A stretch of 64,000 bases of DNA from Ananas comosus (taxonomy: Eukaryota > Streptophyta > Magnoliopsida > Poales > Bromeliaceae), in the NCBI RefSeq assembly GCF_001540865.1, contig NC_033637.1, forward strand, positions 6,047,676-6,111,675, given 5' to 3'. The stretch's first letter is position 1; each line of letters opens with the position of its first letter. The notes below the pieces were generated by a model. The model saw only the letters and a list, made by a program, of their open reading frames with translations, was not told the origin of the DNA and made no database searches. The position numbers and the translations under genes were made by a program. Below are positions 44,725 to 55,130 of this stretch, in pieces.

Positions 44725-46870
44725 CTAAGGTCCTCGCCAATCGGCTAGAATTGATCATGAATGATCTAATATCCCCTTCCCAATCTGCTTTCTTGAAGGG
44801 GAGGAACATAACCGACGCATACGCAGCAGCCTCTATACTATTAGGATGGGGTTGCAAAAAAGCTATAGAGGGGGTCGGTGTGAAGGTGGACTTTGAGAAG
44901 GCTTTCGATAGAATCTACTGGCCTTTTTTGTTTAGTATCCTTGATTGGTGGGGATTCGATAAAAAATGGTGTGGATGGATCAACTTATGCGTGTGCCATG
45001 CAAAAGTAGCTGTCTTGGTTAACGGCGAGGCAACCAATTGGATTAAAACGAGGAGAGGCGTGCGACAGGGGGACCCTCTCTCTCCCTTTCTCTTCTTGCT
45101 GGTGGCAGAATGTCTCGCACGGATGACTAACGAGGCAATCGTTAACAACCTTATAAAAGGCCTGGGACCCTCCGACGACAGCAGAATTGCCCTTATTCAA
45201 TTTGCTGACGACACACTTTTCTTCTGCGAGGCCAAGAAACGATGCATGAGAAATCTGAAGTTCATGTGGCACCTCTTTGAATGGGCTTCCGGAATGAAGA
45301 TCAACAGGGAAAAGTCGGAACTCTATTATACGGGGCAGATCGAAGGAAAAGCGACAAGATTAGCTAACCTTCTGGCGTGCAAAGTTGGTAGCCTCCCTAC
45401 CAAGTACCTTGGTCTGCCCCTCTCGCCCAGACCCCCGTCTAAGACGGACTGGACAAGGATTATTCACAAAATTCATTGTAAAATTGACGGTTGGCAAGCC
45501 AAACTCCTATCTAGGGGATGTAGACTTACTTTGGTGAACTCTGTTCTAATCAACCTACCCCTGTACTACCTGTCGGTCTTCAAGGCGCCTAAGTGGGTGA
45601 TCAAGCGCATTAAGTCGCTTCGCAGAGACTTCTTTGGAATGGCAAAAGTAACTTACCAGGTAAGGGATGCCTGATAGCTTGGAGGAGTGTATGTAGGAGT
45701 AAGAAGGAAGGGGGGCTAGGCATCTTGGACCTAGCTATCATGAACCAAGCCCTACTTACCAAGTGGTGGTGGAAGTTCCATACGGCGCCCCAGCTGCAAT
45801 GGAACAAGATCATTCGCGCCCTACACTATCGCAGAAGAATACCCATGAAGGAGGGTAGATCCTTTAGGCCTCTCTCAAACTGGGGGAAGGGAGTCCTCAG
45901 TCTTAACGAAATCTTCAAATGGGGAGTGTACCACGAAGTGGGTAACGGGAGTTCTCTTGAGTTTTGGTCGGATCGATGGTGTGGGGAGACAACGTTAGAT
46001 CTAGCATTCCCTGAAGCCTACACAACGACGGTTCACAAAAATCTCAAAGTCAAAGATTGTTGGGGGAGTGATGGTTGGAACTGGAGCAAAATCCTCGGAG
46101 GCGATTTCGTTAACATGTCTGGACTGGGCCCTCACTTCCCCGCCCTACGGGATAGATTGGCCGGTTTCAAACTTGAGCAGAGACCTGATAAGACCTTTTG
46201 GAGATGGACCCCCGACGGATGTTTTACGATGAAATCGACTTACGCAGCCCTGAGCGACGGGGGTTTAAGGGATATCAGAGTTAGCACGATCTGGTGACTC
46301 CCAATACCACTAAAAGTGAAGGTGTTCTGTTGGCTTGTCCTTAAGAGAAGGATCCCTACATTAGAAAACCTGATAAAGAGCGGATGGACTGGGGATGCAT
46401 ACTGTGTGTTGTGTGGGACCGAAGAGGAAACCGTAGACCACTTGTTCTCACGTTGCGTATTCACGAAATTCCTTATACTGAAGGCCGTAGAGGAAGTCCA
46501 CTCTGTTGATTTTGCCACCGACGTCACCTCGGCCTGGGACAGGTGGTCGAGCAAATTTGGGCACAGCCAACGTGCACCAGGCTACTAGTTCTTGCAGCTT
46601 GCTGGTGGGTCATTTGGGAGTTAAGGAATGGGGTGATCTTTCGAAACGTCACACCGGACCCCCTATTAGCTGTTCAGAAGTTGATTCGTTTAACGAAGCA
46701 CTGGGAATTGCTCCTCCCTGCTAATCGAGCTGCTCGTCCCTGCTATTAGATTTTTTTTTTTCCTCTCTCTCTCTCTCTCGCGGCCTCGGTTGCTTCATCA
46801 CTGTAGCCTAATTCAATTCCTCTATGAATGAAGCGGGTAGCGTGCTACCTTTTTCTCAAAAAAAAAAAAA
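44725..46870 (+). mobile_element. 5'-truncated L1-type LINE with poly-A and 16-bp target duplications
   Basis: The element begins abruptly inside the reverse-transcriptase domain and runs through the RT remainder, a zinc-finger-like C-terminal region, a CT-rich 3' UTR, the tail GCGGGTAGCGTGCTACCT and a poly-A ending about 46870. The exact 16-bp duplication ACTTTTCACACTATTT flanks it. These are the marks of target-primed reverse transcription that stopped early. The last 35 bp before the poly-A match the SINE family tail. Confidence 0.92.
44730..46748 (+). pseudogene. Decayed LINE reverse transcriptase (partial ORF2)
   Basis: Reads KVLANRLE, then SPSQSAFLKGRNI, VDFEKAFDRI, RRGVRQGDPLSPFLF and FADDTLFF (the catalytic YADD-type box as FADD, normal for plant L1), then the connection region up to about 45660. 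There a frameshift breaks the reading before GCLIAWRSVCRSKKEGGLGI. A TGA at 46294-46296 interrupts the next part, which contains FCWLVLKRRIPT and a CxxC...H...C zinc-knuckle-like CVLCGTEEETVDHLFSRC. A second frameshift lies near 46545, before WVIWELRNGVIF. With no 5' end and three lesions it cannot encode a working enzyme. Confidence 0.9.
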
Positions 46871-46886
46871 ACTTTTCACACTATTT
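46871..46886. repeat. Right target-site duplication of the LINE
   Basis: ACTTTTCACACTATTT, identical to 44709-44724. Confidence 0.92.
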
Positions 46887-48958
46887 ATAGAAGTTTAGCC
46901 AATCTTTACTTAACCTGTGGTTTTTGGACGGTTCACTTCGTGGGGAGAGCTTTGTCCACATCTTTTTCAACTACGAAATCACTCCTTGTCTCCTAATTAA
47001 CCGTTGCTGCCCAAAATCCGTTTGTCTTTGGGCTGTATTTCCTACGTGTTATTTTTCTATTTGACCACGTGGGCCGAGCCGACATGCCAGTTGGCATCAT
47101 ACTTTCTTGTGCCAACACCTTGTAGACTCATTTTGATGACACAACCTCTATATATAATAACAATATGCACCCATTTTTATTAGTTTATTTAGGGTATCTG
47201 AAGTCTTTAGAAACTGGTTTTTCTTGCTTTTGGAAATTATTTTTGCTACGTACATCAGAAATCCACAAATGAACAATTTAAATCTAACAGCTTGCTAAAA
47301 GTGAAAAATACAGCTATAAAATTTTGAGATCAAGGATATTAATTGATCTTGATCTAGATAGTTAAAATAACTTTTGCACCTTTAAAATTAACAACACATG
47401 CCTAATGCTAGCTCTTGAAATTATCAATTTTGAGATGCATCGTTACTGGTAAGTACTATTGAAAAACAACAAAATAGAATGCTTAAAAACTTCAAAATAA
47501 CTTATATTAAATTTATGTCAATCATTAAATTAGCTAGATATCCAGTAATCAAAAATAAATCTATAGTTAAAAGCTTTCCTATCATAGAAATTAACTGAAT
47601 TCACATGCTTGTACTAATTTCCGCTATGTAGCCATGAACCATTGCTCAAACTTCAAGCATAAAAATATATAGAATTTATCTGGACTATGAAATATTTCGT
47701 AACGACTACCTAACACTAAAAACTTTGATAATTTAACATGATATTTCATCTTGTTTGATTTGAGTTTTTTACTCTCTTCTCTTATTAAAGAATGTAGTTA
47801 TATGTTGTTTACTTTAACGGACTTGATTACGATATCTCGCATTACTAGAGTTCATGCTGGTGTGTTGATTGTCATAAATTAATTGTTTAGTTGATATATT
47901 TAGACCTTTAAGCTTTGGGTTCTAGATTGGATTCTGGTGAAACTTTATATAGAAAATAGTTAAAAAAAAAATATTTTGCTCATATAAAAAATTGTTCAGC
48001 AATTTACTTAAGCCAATATAGTAAAGTTTTATTGATTTTCTTTGGTTGCCATATATAATTAATGCTCGTTAATTATACTAATTATATTATCTTTATCGTG
48101 AATTACATCGATCATCAATTTATTGAAAATGTTTCATTTCAGTAAATACAATGTCTAAATTACTTTTCTCAAAAAAACAATGTCTAAATTACACTTCAAA
48201 TATGAGAGTATATATAATAGCTTGGTCCTCAAACTTTTATAATAATTGCCGGGCCAAACTTTCTAAATTATTGCTATCAAATCACAAACTTGAATTCCCA
48301 TATGTCATTGATGTGGCAATGATGTGGAATTTTTGGCATTCCCATGTCATCAACAACATGCAGCACTGCCATATCATTTCCCTATCAGCGAAATATCATA
48401 TTTAGCTAACTAACTTATACAGCAAAATTTGATTGCAACAATAAAAATGTTCAATCCATAATTTATAACAAATTAAATGAAAAAAAAATGTACAAAGACC
48501 TCCTGAGCTTTAGCACATTTGTAAACTTGTGCTTTAACTTTTAGTTTCGATAGTTAATCTGATTAAATTTTATCAAATAATTCAATGGATCCTCTTCTTG
48601 ATCGAAGTTACTAATTACGCAGCTAATTTCATCACTTGTACTGCATATATATAATCTCGTAAAGCTTTAAAACACACACATTAAAAAGAACTAGATAGAA
48701 AAACACAAAAAAAACATATTTATTTTGTTCTAATATGTACACAAAAAATTAATAAAATTATAATAGATTCACTCAATTTTTCAATCATAATTCATAATTA
48801 TCACAATCAGAAGAATTTTTTTTTTTTTTTTAATATATGAAGTTATTTAAAAGTACGTGCAAGGCATGTGATTAAACAACTATTCAATTAGCAAAAACAA
48901 TTGAGAAGGAGAGCATATTAACCATTTAATAAAGTTTACAAAATGTAATTTATTAAAA
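46887..48958. other. Intergenic DNA with one MITE scrap
   Basis: A GC-richer patch at 46900-47120 contains CCACGTGGG (near 47064) but no ORF. 47640-47790 resembles one arm of the 40297 MITE family. The rest is AT-rich with nothing supportable. Confidence 0.4.
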
Positions 48959-49450
48959 GGGGCAATTACTTATATACTCTGAAAAAATTTCTGACTTTCT
49001 GATTTACTCTTCTTAAAAGGTTAATATTGAAAATACCTTTTTTACGTTCCAACCTATTTTAAATATATCTCTAGAGTTAAAATCTGTTAATGAATTCTGT
49101 TATCTCTTTAAAATTACTATTTTGCCCTTTCAAAATATACCCTTCTACCATTATTGACTTTTTTTATTTGTCCTTAAGTTAGGAGCATAAAAAATATTTT
49201 ACTTTTTGATTATTTCAAATATACCCTTTTACTATCAACAATATTTCTTATTTGCCCTTAAGATAAGGACAAAAGTGACATTTTAATTTTTTAATTATGA
49301 TAGATATTTAACTTACGTTTAATCCAAATTAACTTAACGGGTAGAAACTATAGAGATATTTTAGAATAACGGAGTAATATATAAAGAGTATATTAAAAAA
49401 AAAAATAGAGATAAATAAGATATTTTTGACCGGTGTATAGGCAATTATCT
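48959..49450. mobile_element. MULE-type MITE, family GGGGCAATT, copy 1
   Basis: 492 bp. Left end GGGGCAATTACTTATATACTC, right end the complement of AGATAATTGCCTATACACC. A perfect 9-bp duplication TTATTAAAA flanks it (48950-48958 and 49451-49459). It supplies the empty site for the nested element at 53719. Confidence 0.88.
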
Positions 49451-49534
49451 TTATTAAAATTAAAAATTTGGACATCTTTTTACAGTGAAAAGCTAAAGTT
49501 ACAAGAAGAAAAAAAATTCAACAGTGAGGAGCAA

Positions 49535-49880
49535 ATTTGAGAGGTCCCACGTCATCGTCAACTACCAACCATATCCCGACACGCGTCAGTTGGTGGCGAT
49601 GTCGTAACGCTTTTCGAGGACACATGCCCTGCCGCGGCGGCAAACGTGGCTCGACCCGACCGCATGCAGAAGCTCGAGTCTCGAGAAAATCGTGAACGCC
49701 CGAGCCCGCGTGACACGTGTCTGTTTTCTACTGGCGGACGGAGATGAATTGCTGTGTCATCCACAAACAGCAGATCCCGGCGGTTTCAGAAGCTCGGACG
49801 AGCAACGTCACATGCATGCTACTGCTTTTCTGATAGTAAGTGGGCCCGGTACGGCAACGGACGGATTCCGTGTAGATTTT
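49535..49880 (+). promoter_or_regulatory. ABRE-rich GC island upstream of NINJA copy D
   Basis: GC-rich island with CCACGTCA, GACACGCGTC (49578-49587), AACGTGG and GACACGTGTC (49712-49721). It combines in one block the motifs found separately at 25806-26125 and 33145-33275. It lies 1.9 kb upstream of copy D, with SINE and Tourist-like insertions between. ABA responsiveness is inferred from ABRE cores only. Confidence 0.5.
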
Positions 49881-49889
49881 CAAAATTTC

Positions 49890-50495
49890 TGAAATAGTGA
49901 AATCCAATCCGACGCTAAACTCAAAATCTGTGGATTTTAAAAATTTATATTCAAATCTGAATCAGATCAAAAATTTGAAGTCTGAACCCGGATCCGAATC
50001 CGAAAATCCGAACCGAAATACTTTTTTCTTTTTTCAGTATTTTAAAATATATTATATTAAATTTAAATTTCTAAAATACAAATTCAAATATAATATCAAA
50101 TTTTAATATATCGACCGTCCCTAGAGCAAGTGGCAAAGGACTTGGTGGTTGGTACCCAAGACTTAAGTTCGAATCCTAGTTGATTCACATTTTCAGTTAA
50201 GTTTATTTCTAAATGAAATAAACGAAGCGGGTAGCGTGCTACCTATCTCTCAAAAAAAAAAAAATCAAATTTTAATATATATATATAAAATGTAACATAA
50301 ATTCGGATTCGTATCGAGTTCGGATTCGGATCGGGTACAGTCAAAATCCATATCCGAATTCATATCTATCGGATTTTTGTTTTTGATATTCATATCCGAA
50401 ATCATATTCGTTTAGTATCGAATAAATCCGTTTTGTTTGGATTCGGGTTCAAATAAAATTTCAGGTATATGTATCCATTGAGACATCCCTAAACT
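49890..50495. mobile_element. Probable hAT-derived element hosting a SINE
   Basis: Inverted runs of ATCCGAATCCG / CGGATTCGGAT at 49960-50020 and 50295-50450, with a right end resembling TAGGGATGTCTCAATGG read on the minus strand, a common hAT terminus style. The left end was not resolved. Confidence 0.4.
50112..50264 (+). mobile_element. SINE copy 6, intact with perfect target duplication
   Basis: 153 bp: CGACCGTCCCTAGAGCAAG start, B box GTTCGAATCC, tail GAAGCGGGTAGCGTGCTACC then ATCTCTC and poly-A. The perfect 16-bp duplication TCAAATTTTAATATAT (50096-50111 and 50265-50280) suggests a young insertion. Best reference copy of the family. Confidence 0.93.
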
Positions 50496-50504
50496 GGACC
50501 TCTA

Positions 50505-51320
50505 GCCGTGTTTGGTTTGCCTATTTTTCACTCTGGAATCGGAATCGAAATGGATGAATCCATTTTTTGTGTTTGGTATACGGAATTTCCATTCCGATTC
50601 CAATTTTCGGTGAATGGGAATTCACGCGATTACCCCTTTTCCCAATCCGGCCTAGGAGCCTAGGCTAGATTGGAAATTAAATCCGAATGGAATGGATTTG
50701 TTCGGATTAAATTTAACTTTTTTAAGCTTTTTTTTAATTTTAAAAAAAGTTTAAGTTTGAAAATTATATTTATAAATATAAATTTAATTTGAACTTAAAT
50801 TAAGAATTAAAATTTAATCAAGCATTTCGAATCAAATTTATAAATTTGAATTTAAAATTAAATTTAATTTAAAATCTAAAGTTTTATTCAAATTTTATTT
50901 AAAATTTAAATTAAATTTATAGATTCAAATTGAAATTTAAATTATAATTTTAAATTTGAATTTATACAAATCAAAATTTAATTTTATATTTTAAATTATC
51001 CATTCAATTTCAAAATTTATTTTTTATAAAAAAATATTCAAAATTTTGACATCATTTTAAAATTTTGAACTATATTTTTAATATTTAATTTTCAGTTTGA
51101 ATTTAAACTAATATATTATAAAAATTAAATTGATATATTAATTTGATTACGTTTCTAATATTTATCTGAATCAAACACCGACAATTGAAATAATCCATTC
51201 CAATTCTGATTTAGATTGCGAATCAAACAAAATAATGTAATGAATCATTTAGATTCTGTTTAAAACTTATTGTCATTTCGATTCTGATACCGATTCCGAC
51301 TTCAAACTAAATACACCCAG
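50505..51320. mobile_element. Tourist-like element
   Basis: GCCGTGTTTGGTTTGCC at the left and the complement of GGGTGTATTTAGTTTGAAG at the right, with internal mirrored GGAATCGGAATCG / CGATTCTGATACCGATTCC blocks. Non-coding AT-rich core. Confidence 0.55.
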
Positions 51321-51370
51321 GTGTTGTGGTGTTTGTGGCTTTTTTTGAGCAAATAGTAGCATTAATTTAA

Positions 51371-51565
51371 CTGATCGTTGCTAGTGCAAGTGGCAAAAGA
51401 TTTAGTGGTTGGTACCCGAGGTATTGCAAAGGACTTGGTGGTTGGTACCCGAGGTCTTAAGTTCAAATCCTAGTTGATTCACATTTCTAGCTAAGTTTAT
51501 GTTTAAATAAAATAAACAAAACGGTTAGCATACTACCTATCTATCTCAAAAAAAAAAAAAAAAAA
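51371..51565 (+). mobile_element. SINE copy 7 with internal duplication
   Basis: The segment GGTGGTTGGTACCCGAGGT is present twice (near 51405 and 51437), giving an extra ~32 bp around the A-box region. Poly-A tail of about 18 A. Confidence 0.8.
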
Positions 51566-51756
51566 CATTAGTCACTATTTTGGGCCTCGAGCCATACTAT
51601 AAAGGGGCCAACGTTTTCTTCCCCCTGTTGTGTTACAAATTAAACGTACCATTAATTTTTCTCTTCTCCTTCTCTATGTATCTTCTTTAATTAAGAGCAT
51701 TATATATATATACATCTATATATTAAACTCTTTTGTTAATTTTCTCCATATTGTTC

Positions 51757-51824
51757 ATGGAGCCAAGCGACAATGTTTCAGAGTTATCCAAAGAGACCTC
51801 TGAGAATGAGGAAGGTTTAGAGCT

Positions 51825-51874
<50 letters not shown>

Positions 51875-53108
51875 GATCTAAGCTAGGGTTCAATAACAAG
51901 CATCTATACATTTTGTGCACTGCCTCCACTTCTTTATTAAAGAGTTAGGCTGTTTAGATTGAAATGTGTGATGAGATGCAGAAAAGATGATCAGATGACG
52001 TGTACATGTACGTGCAAGAATATATATATGTTCAGATATACGTACGTACCGGGTGCAGACAAATAATTTTTTCATCAATGCAATAATTTTTTCATCAATA
52101 TTGAAATATGTGATGAGATGCGGAAAAGATGAGGTGATCGTGTACGTGTACGTGCAAGAATATATATATGTTCAGATATACGTACGTTCCGGGTGCATGC
52201 AGGCAATAATTTTTTTATCAATGCTAGCTTCGCTTTTTATTTCTATGAATTTGTGTTTTGTAGGTGGGGTACTTAGTTGCACCATTGTGTGTATCTTAAT
52301 TTCGTAACAAATTAGTGCGCGCTTTAACCATGTGTAGTGGATTATTTTTGTTGGTGAAAAATATCATTAGTATAGAAATCCAAAAATCCCTTAGGTTGTT
52401 GCAATTTATTAATTAATTATAAGACCAATTTTGAATCGTTAATTTTCCCAATCTGACACTCATCATGCACGTAAGTAACCAATCTGAGAGTAATTCTGAT
52501 ATGTTTTCTACTAAATTGATCTTTCGGATAACGCATTTTATCAGTGACGTGATAGAGATCTCTAGTCATGCATAATGAATATGCATTATATATATCTTCA
52601 ATTTTGCATACATCCCTAATTAACCCTCACCTTAATTACTTTTCATTTTCCTATTTCTATCCAATCTATTACTGTTCAAATATTTTTAGTTCAGAAGATG
52701 TATTACATTCTCTCATCTTTTCTGCTGTTACTAGCATCTTAGAAGCTCATTATATATCAAAACTACTCATGTTCTTCTCATGAAAATGAAGAATAACTCA
52801 TGCATGGTCTTAATATGTATCTTTTTCTTGTCGAAACCGCAGAAGAAACTAGCGAAAGCTCCAACGAAAGAACTACACTGCCGAAACCGCGTGCAATGCC
52901 GGTTTTTCGCGTGACAACAAGCTGTGAAACAGCAAGAGGAAGGGTCACAAAAGCTGGGTTGCTCTACAAGTACACTAGCATACATGAAGTTAGAATAGCA
53001 TGTCTTTGCCATGGAGCATCCTTCTCACCAGAGGGTTTTATTGCGCATGCTGGCTGGAGAGACACCTCAAATGTATTGAGAAAGATTATTGTTAATCATG
53101 CCCCATAA
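51757..53108 (+). CDS. NINJA-family short protein, EAR-less (copy D)
   Basis: Predicted exons 51757-51814 and 52843-53108 (107 aa). Exon 1 is 58 nt, the same length and phase as in copy B, ending GAAG|GT. Exon 2 follows a CAG acceptor and encodes a full NINJA C-terminal domain: GLLYKYTSIHEVRIACLCHG, ASFSPEGF, HAGWRDTSNVLRKII. Both Cys and the His of the CxCHG box are present. Reading past the donor gives GLELLSLSFSLSLSLSL..., where a CT microsatellite has taken over the EAR position; that frame stops at 51946-51948 without an obvious in-phase donor. Predicted role: partner-binding protein lacking the usual co-repressor motif, or, if exon 1 is retained differently, one with an LxLxL-rich tail. 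Only transcripts can decide. Confidence 0.6.
51829..51871 (+). repeat. (CT)n microsatellite at the former EAR motif
   Basis: CT repeats with one interruption; in the frame of exon 1 it reads Leu-Ser repeats. Confidence 0.85.
51957..52222. repeat. ~140-bp tandem duplication in the intron of copy D
   Basis: GAAATGTGTGATGAGATGC (near 51961) recurs as GAAATATGTGATGAGATGC (near 52103). Both are followed by GTACGTGCAAGAATATATAT, TTCAGATATACGTACG, CCGGGTGCA and AATAATTTTTTCATCAATG. Confidence 0.8.
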
Positions 53109-53391
53109 ATATATAAGAAGGTGGTGAGGTGGTATTTATGTTTTTCGTGGGGCATGGGTTTCTTTATTTCAATTAGTTTCTTTGTTTCTCTCTTTGCGTG
53201 TGACATTCATGCAAATTGTCCGATGTAATAGTGGTTGTGAAAGTGTTTTAGGTTGTGTTTGGATATCTGAATAAGTTATACAATGACAACTTATTCTGTT
53301 TAATAATTTTCTAGTATGCTTGTAAGTAAATAGTTTAGTTTTTGCTTCTTCAAAATTTTGCTATCAATTATTTCATAAGATAATTAACATA

Positions 53392-53543
53392 GAGCAAGTG
53401 GCAAAGAACTTGGTGATTTGTACCCGGGACCCAAGTTCGAATACTAGTTGATTCACATTTTCAGTTAAGTTTATTTTATTTAAGTTTATTTTTAAATGAA
53501 ATAAACGAAGCAGGTAGCATACTACCTTTCTCTCAAAAAAAAA
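53392..53543 (+). mobile_element. SINE copy 8
   Basis: Slightly 5'-truncated (begins AGAGCAAGTGGCAAAG), with a short TTTATTTAAGTTTATTT duplication and tail GCAGGTAGCATACTACC plus poly-A. It lies about 280 bp after the stop of copy D. Confidence 0.8.
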
Positions 53544-53604
53544 AATTTTTTTTTTCTTATTCCGAAAAAAATGACTTGAAGTCCAAATATAATATTTCAT
53601 ATTA

Positions 53605-54159
53605 GGGGCAATTGTTTATATATCCTGAAAAGTTTTCGACTTCCCAATTTACCCTTGTTAGAAGGCTTATATTAAAAATACCCTTTCTACATTCCAACCT
53701 ATTTCTAATATACTTCTAGGCCATGTTTGATTGGGGAACAAGGGTGGGGATATGGGGTTATCCCCCCATTGTTCCCCAAACACTATTTTTAAGGGTGGGA
53801 ACTAGCTATTCCCACCCTTAACTAGGATAATCCGTTAAGAGTGGGAATAGCTAGTTCCCACCCTTAAGTGGAATAGGGGTGGGAACAAGTAATTCCCACC
53901 CCTATTTTTTTTAAGGGGAACAAATTTTAATTTTAATTTTAGTTTTAAAAATTTATAATTGGTAATTTCAAAATTCAAGTTTATAGTTTTAAATTTTAAT
54001 ATTTTTTAATATAAATTTGATATTTATATTTTAAAATTAAATTTGATCTTAATTTTAAATTTTAAAATTAAAATTAAAAATTAAAATTTTATTTTAATTT
54101 TTGAATTATAAAAAAAAAGTATTTTTAGGATCACCCTGCTTGTTCCACCATGAAGAGAG

Positions 54160-54197
<38 letters not shown>

Positions 54198-55121
54198 ATT
54201 TTTAATTTATTATAAAATTTAAATTATTAAATTCAAAATTAAAATTTATAATTTAAAATTACAAAATTAAAATTTAAATTTTAATTGTTTAATTTAAAAT
54301 TTAAAATTTTGATATTTTAATTTTTATATTTAGATTTGATATGTTATTTTTAAATTAAAATTTCATCTTAAATTTAATGTTCAAACTTTAAAAAATCTCA
54401 TTTTTTAAAATTGTAAATTTGAGATTTTAAAATTTAAAATTTTAATTTTAATTTTTAAATTAAAAGTTTATATTTTAAATTTTAAAATATAAATATAAAA
54501 TATAAAATTTTAAATTCTAATATAAAGAAAAAGATAATATCATTATTTTTTATTTTTAACTACCAACTTTAGTTCTTATCCCATCTTACCTAACCAAAAG
54601 CTATTTTTCTTATTCCCAGTAATAACTCAATTTTCATCTAAACGCAAAATTGATCTAATCCTCGCTTATACCTCAATTTATATCTATCCGCGGAATACCT
54701 ACTTTTTGCTTATCCCCGAACCAAACGTTACCTAGAGTTAAAATCTGTTAATGAACTATGTTATCTCTGTAAAATTACTATTTTGCCCTTTCAATATACT
54801 CTTCCACCATCACCGATTTTCTTATTTGCCCTTAAAGTCAGGGGCACAAAAAGTATTTTGATTTTTGATTTTCCAATATACCCCTCTACCGTCACCAATA
54901 TTTCTTATTTGCCCTTAAGTTAAAGCAAAATTGGTATTTTAATTTTTTTAAACTGTGGTAGATATTTAACTCACGTTTAACCCAAGTTAATTTAACAGAA
55001 GATAACTGCAGAGGAATTTTGCAATAACGGTGGAACATATGAGGGGTATTTTAGAAAGAAAAAAATATAGGGGTAAATCAAATATTTTAAAATGTATGAG
55101 GGGTATATAGGCAATTATCCC
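53605..55121. mobile_element. MULE-type MITE, family GGGGCAATT, copy 2, with nested element
   Basis: Ends GGGGCAATTGTTTATATATC and the complement of GGGATAATTGCCTATATACC. Flanks TTCATATTA (53596-53604) and TTCATGTTA (55122-55130) agree at 8 of 9. Without the nested ~1 kb insert it is about 500 bp, like 48959-49450. Confidence 0.82.
53719..54731. mobile_element. Tourist-like element nested in the MULE MITE
   Basis: Left GGCCATGTTTGATTGGGG, right the complement of GGTAACGTTTGGTTCGGG. The target is TA or CTA: CTA at 53716-53718 and TA/CTA at 54732-54734. The uninterrupted paralogue near 49070 reads ATCTCTAGAGTTAAAATC, exactly the joined flanks. The interior contains GGGTGGGAA / TTCCCACCC inverted blocks and a (GA)n tract. 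Confidence 0.8.
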
Positions 55122-55130
55122 TTCATGTTA

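Noticed and set aside
50112..50264. tRNA gene
   Set aside because: It has a B box but no cloverleaf; poly-A tail and target duplications show a SINE.
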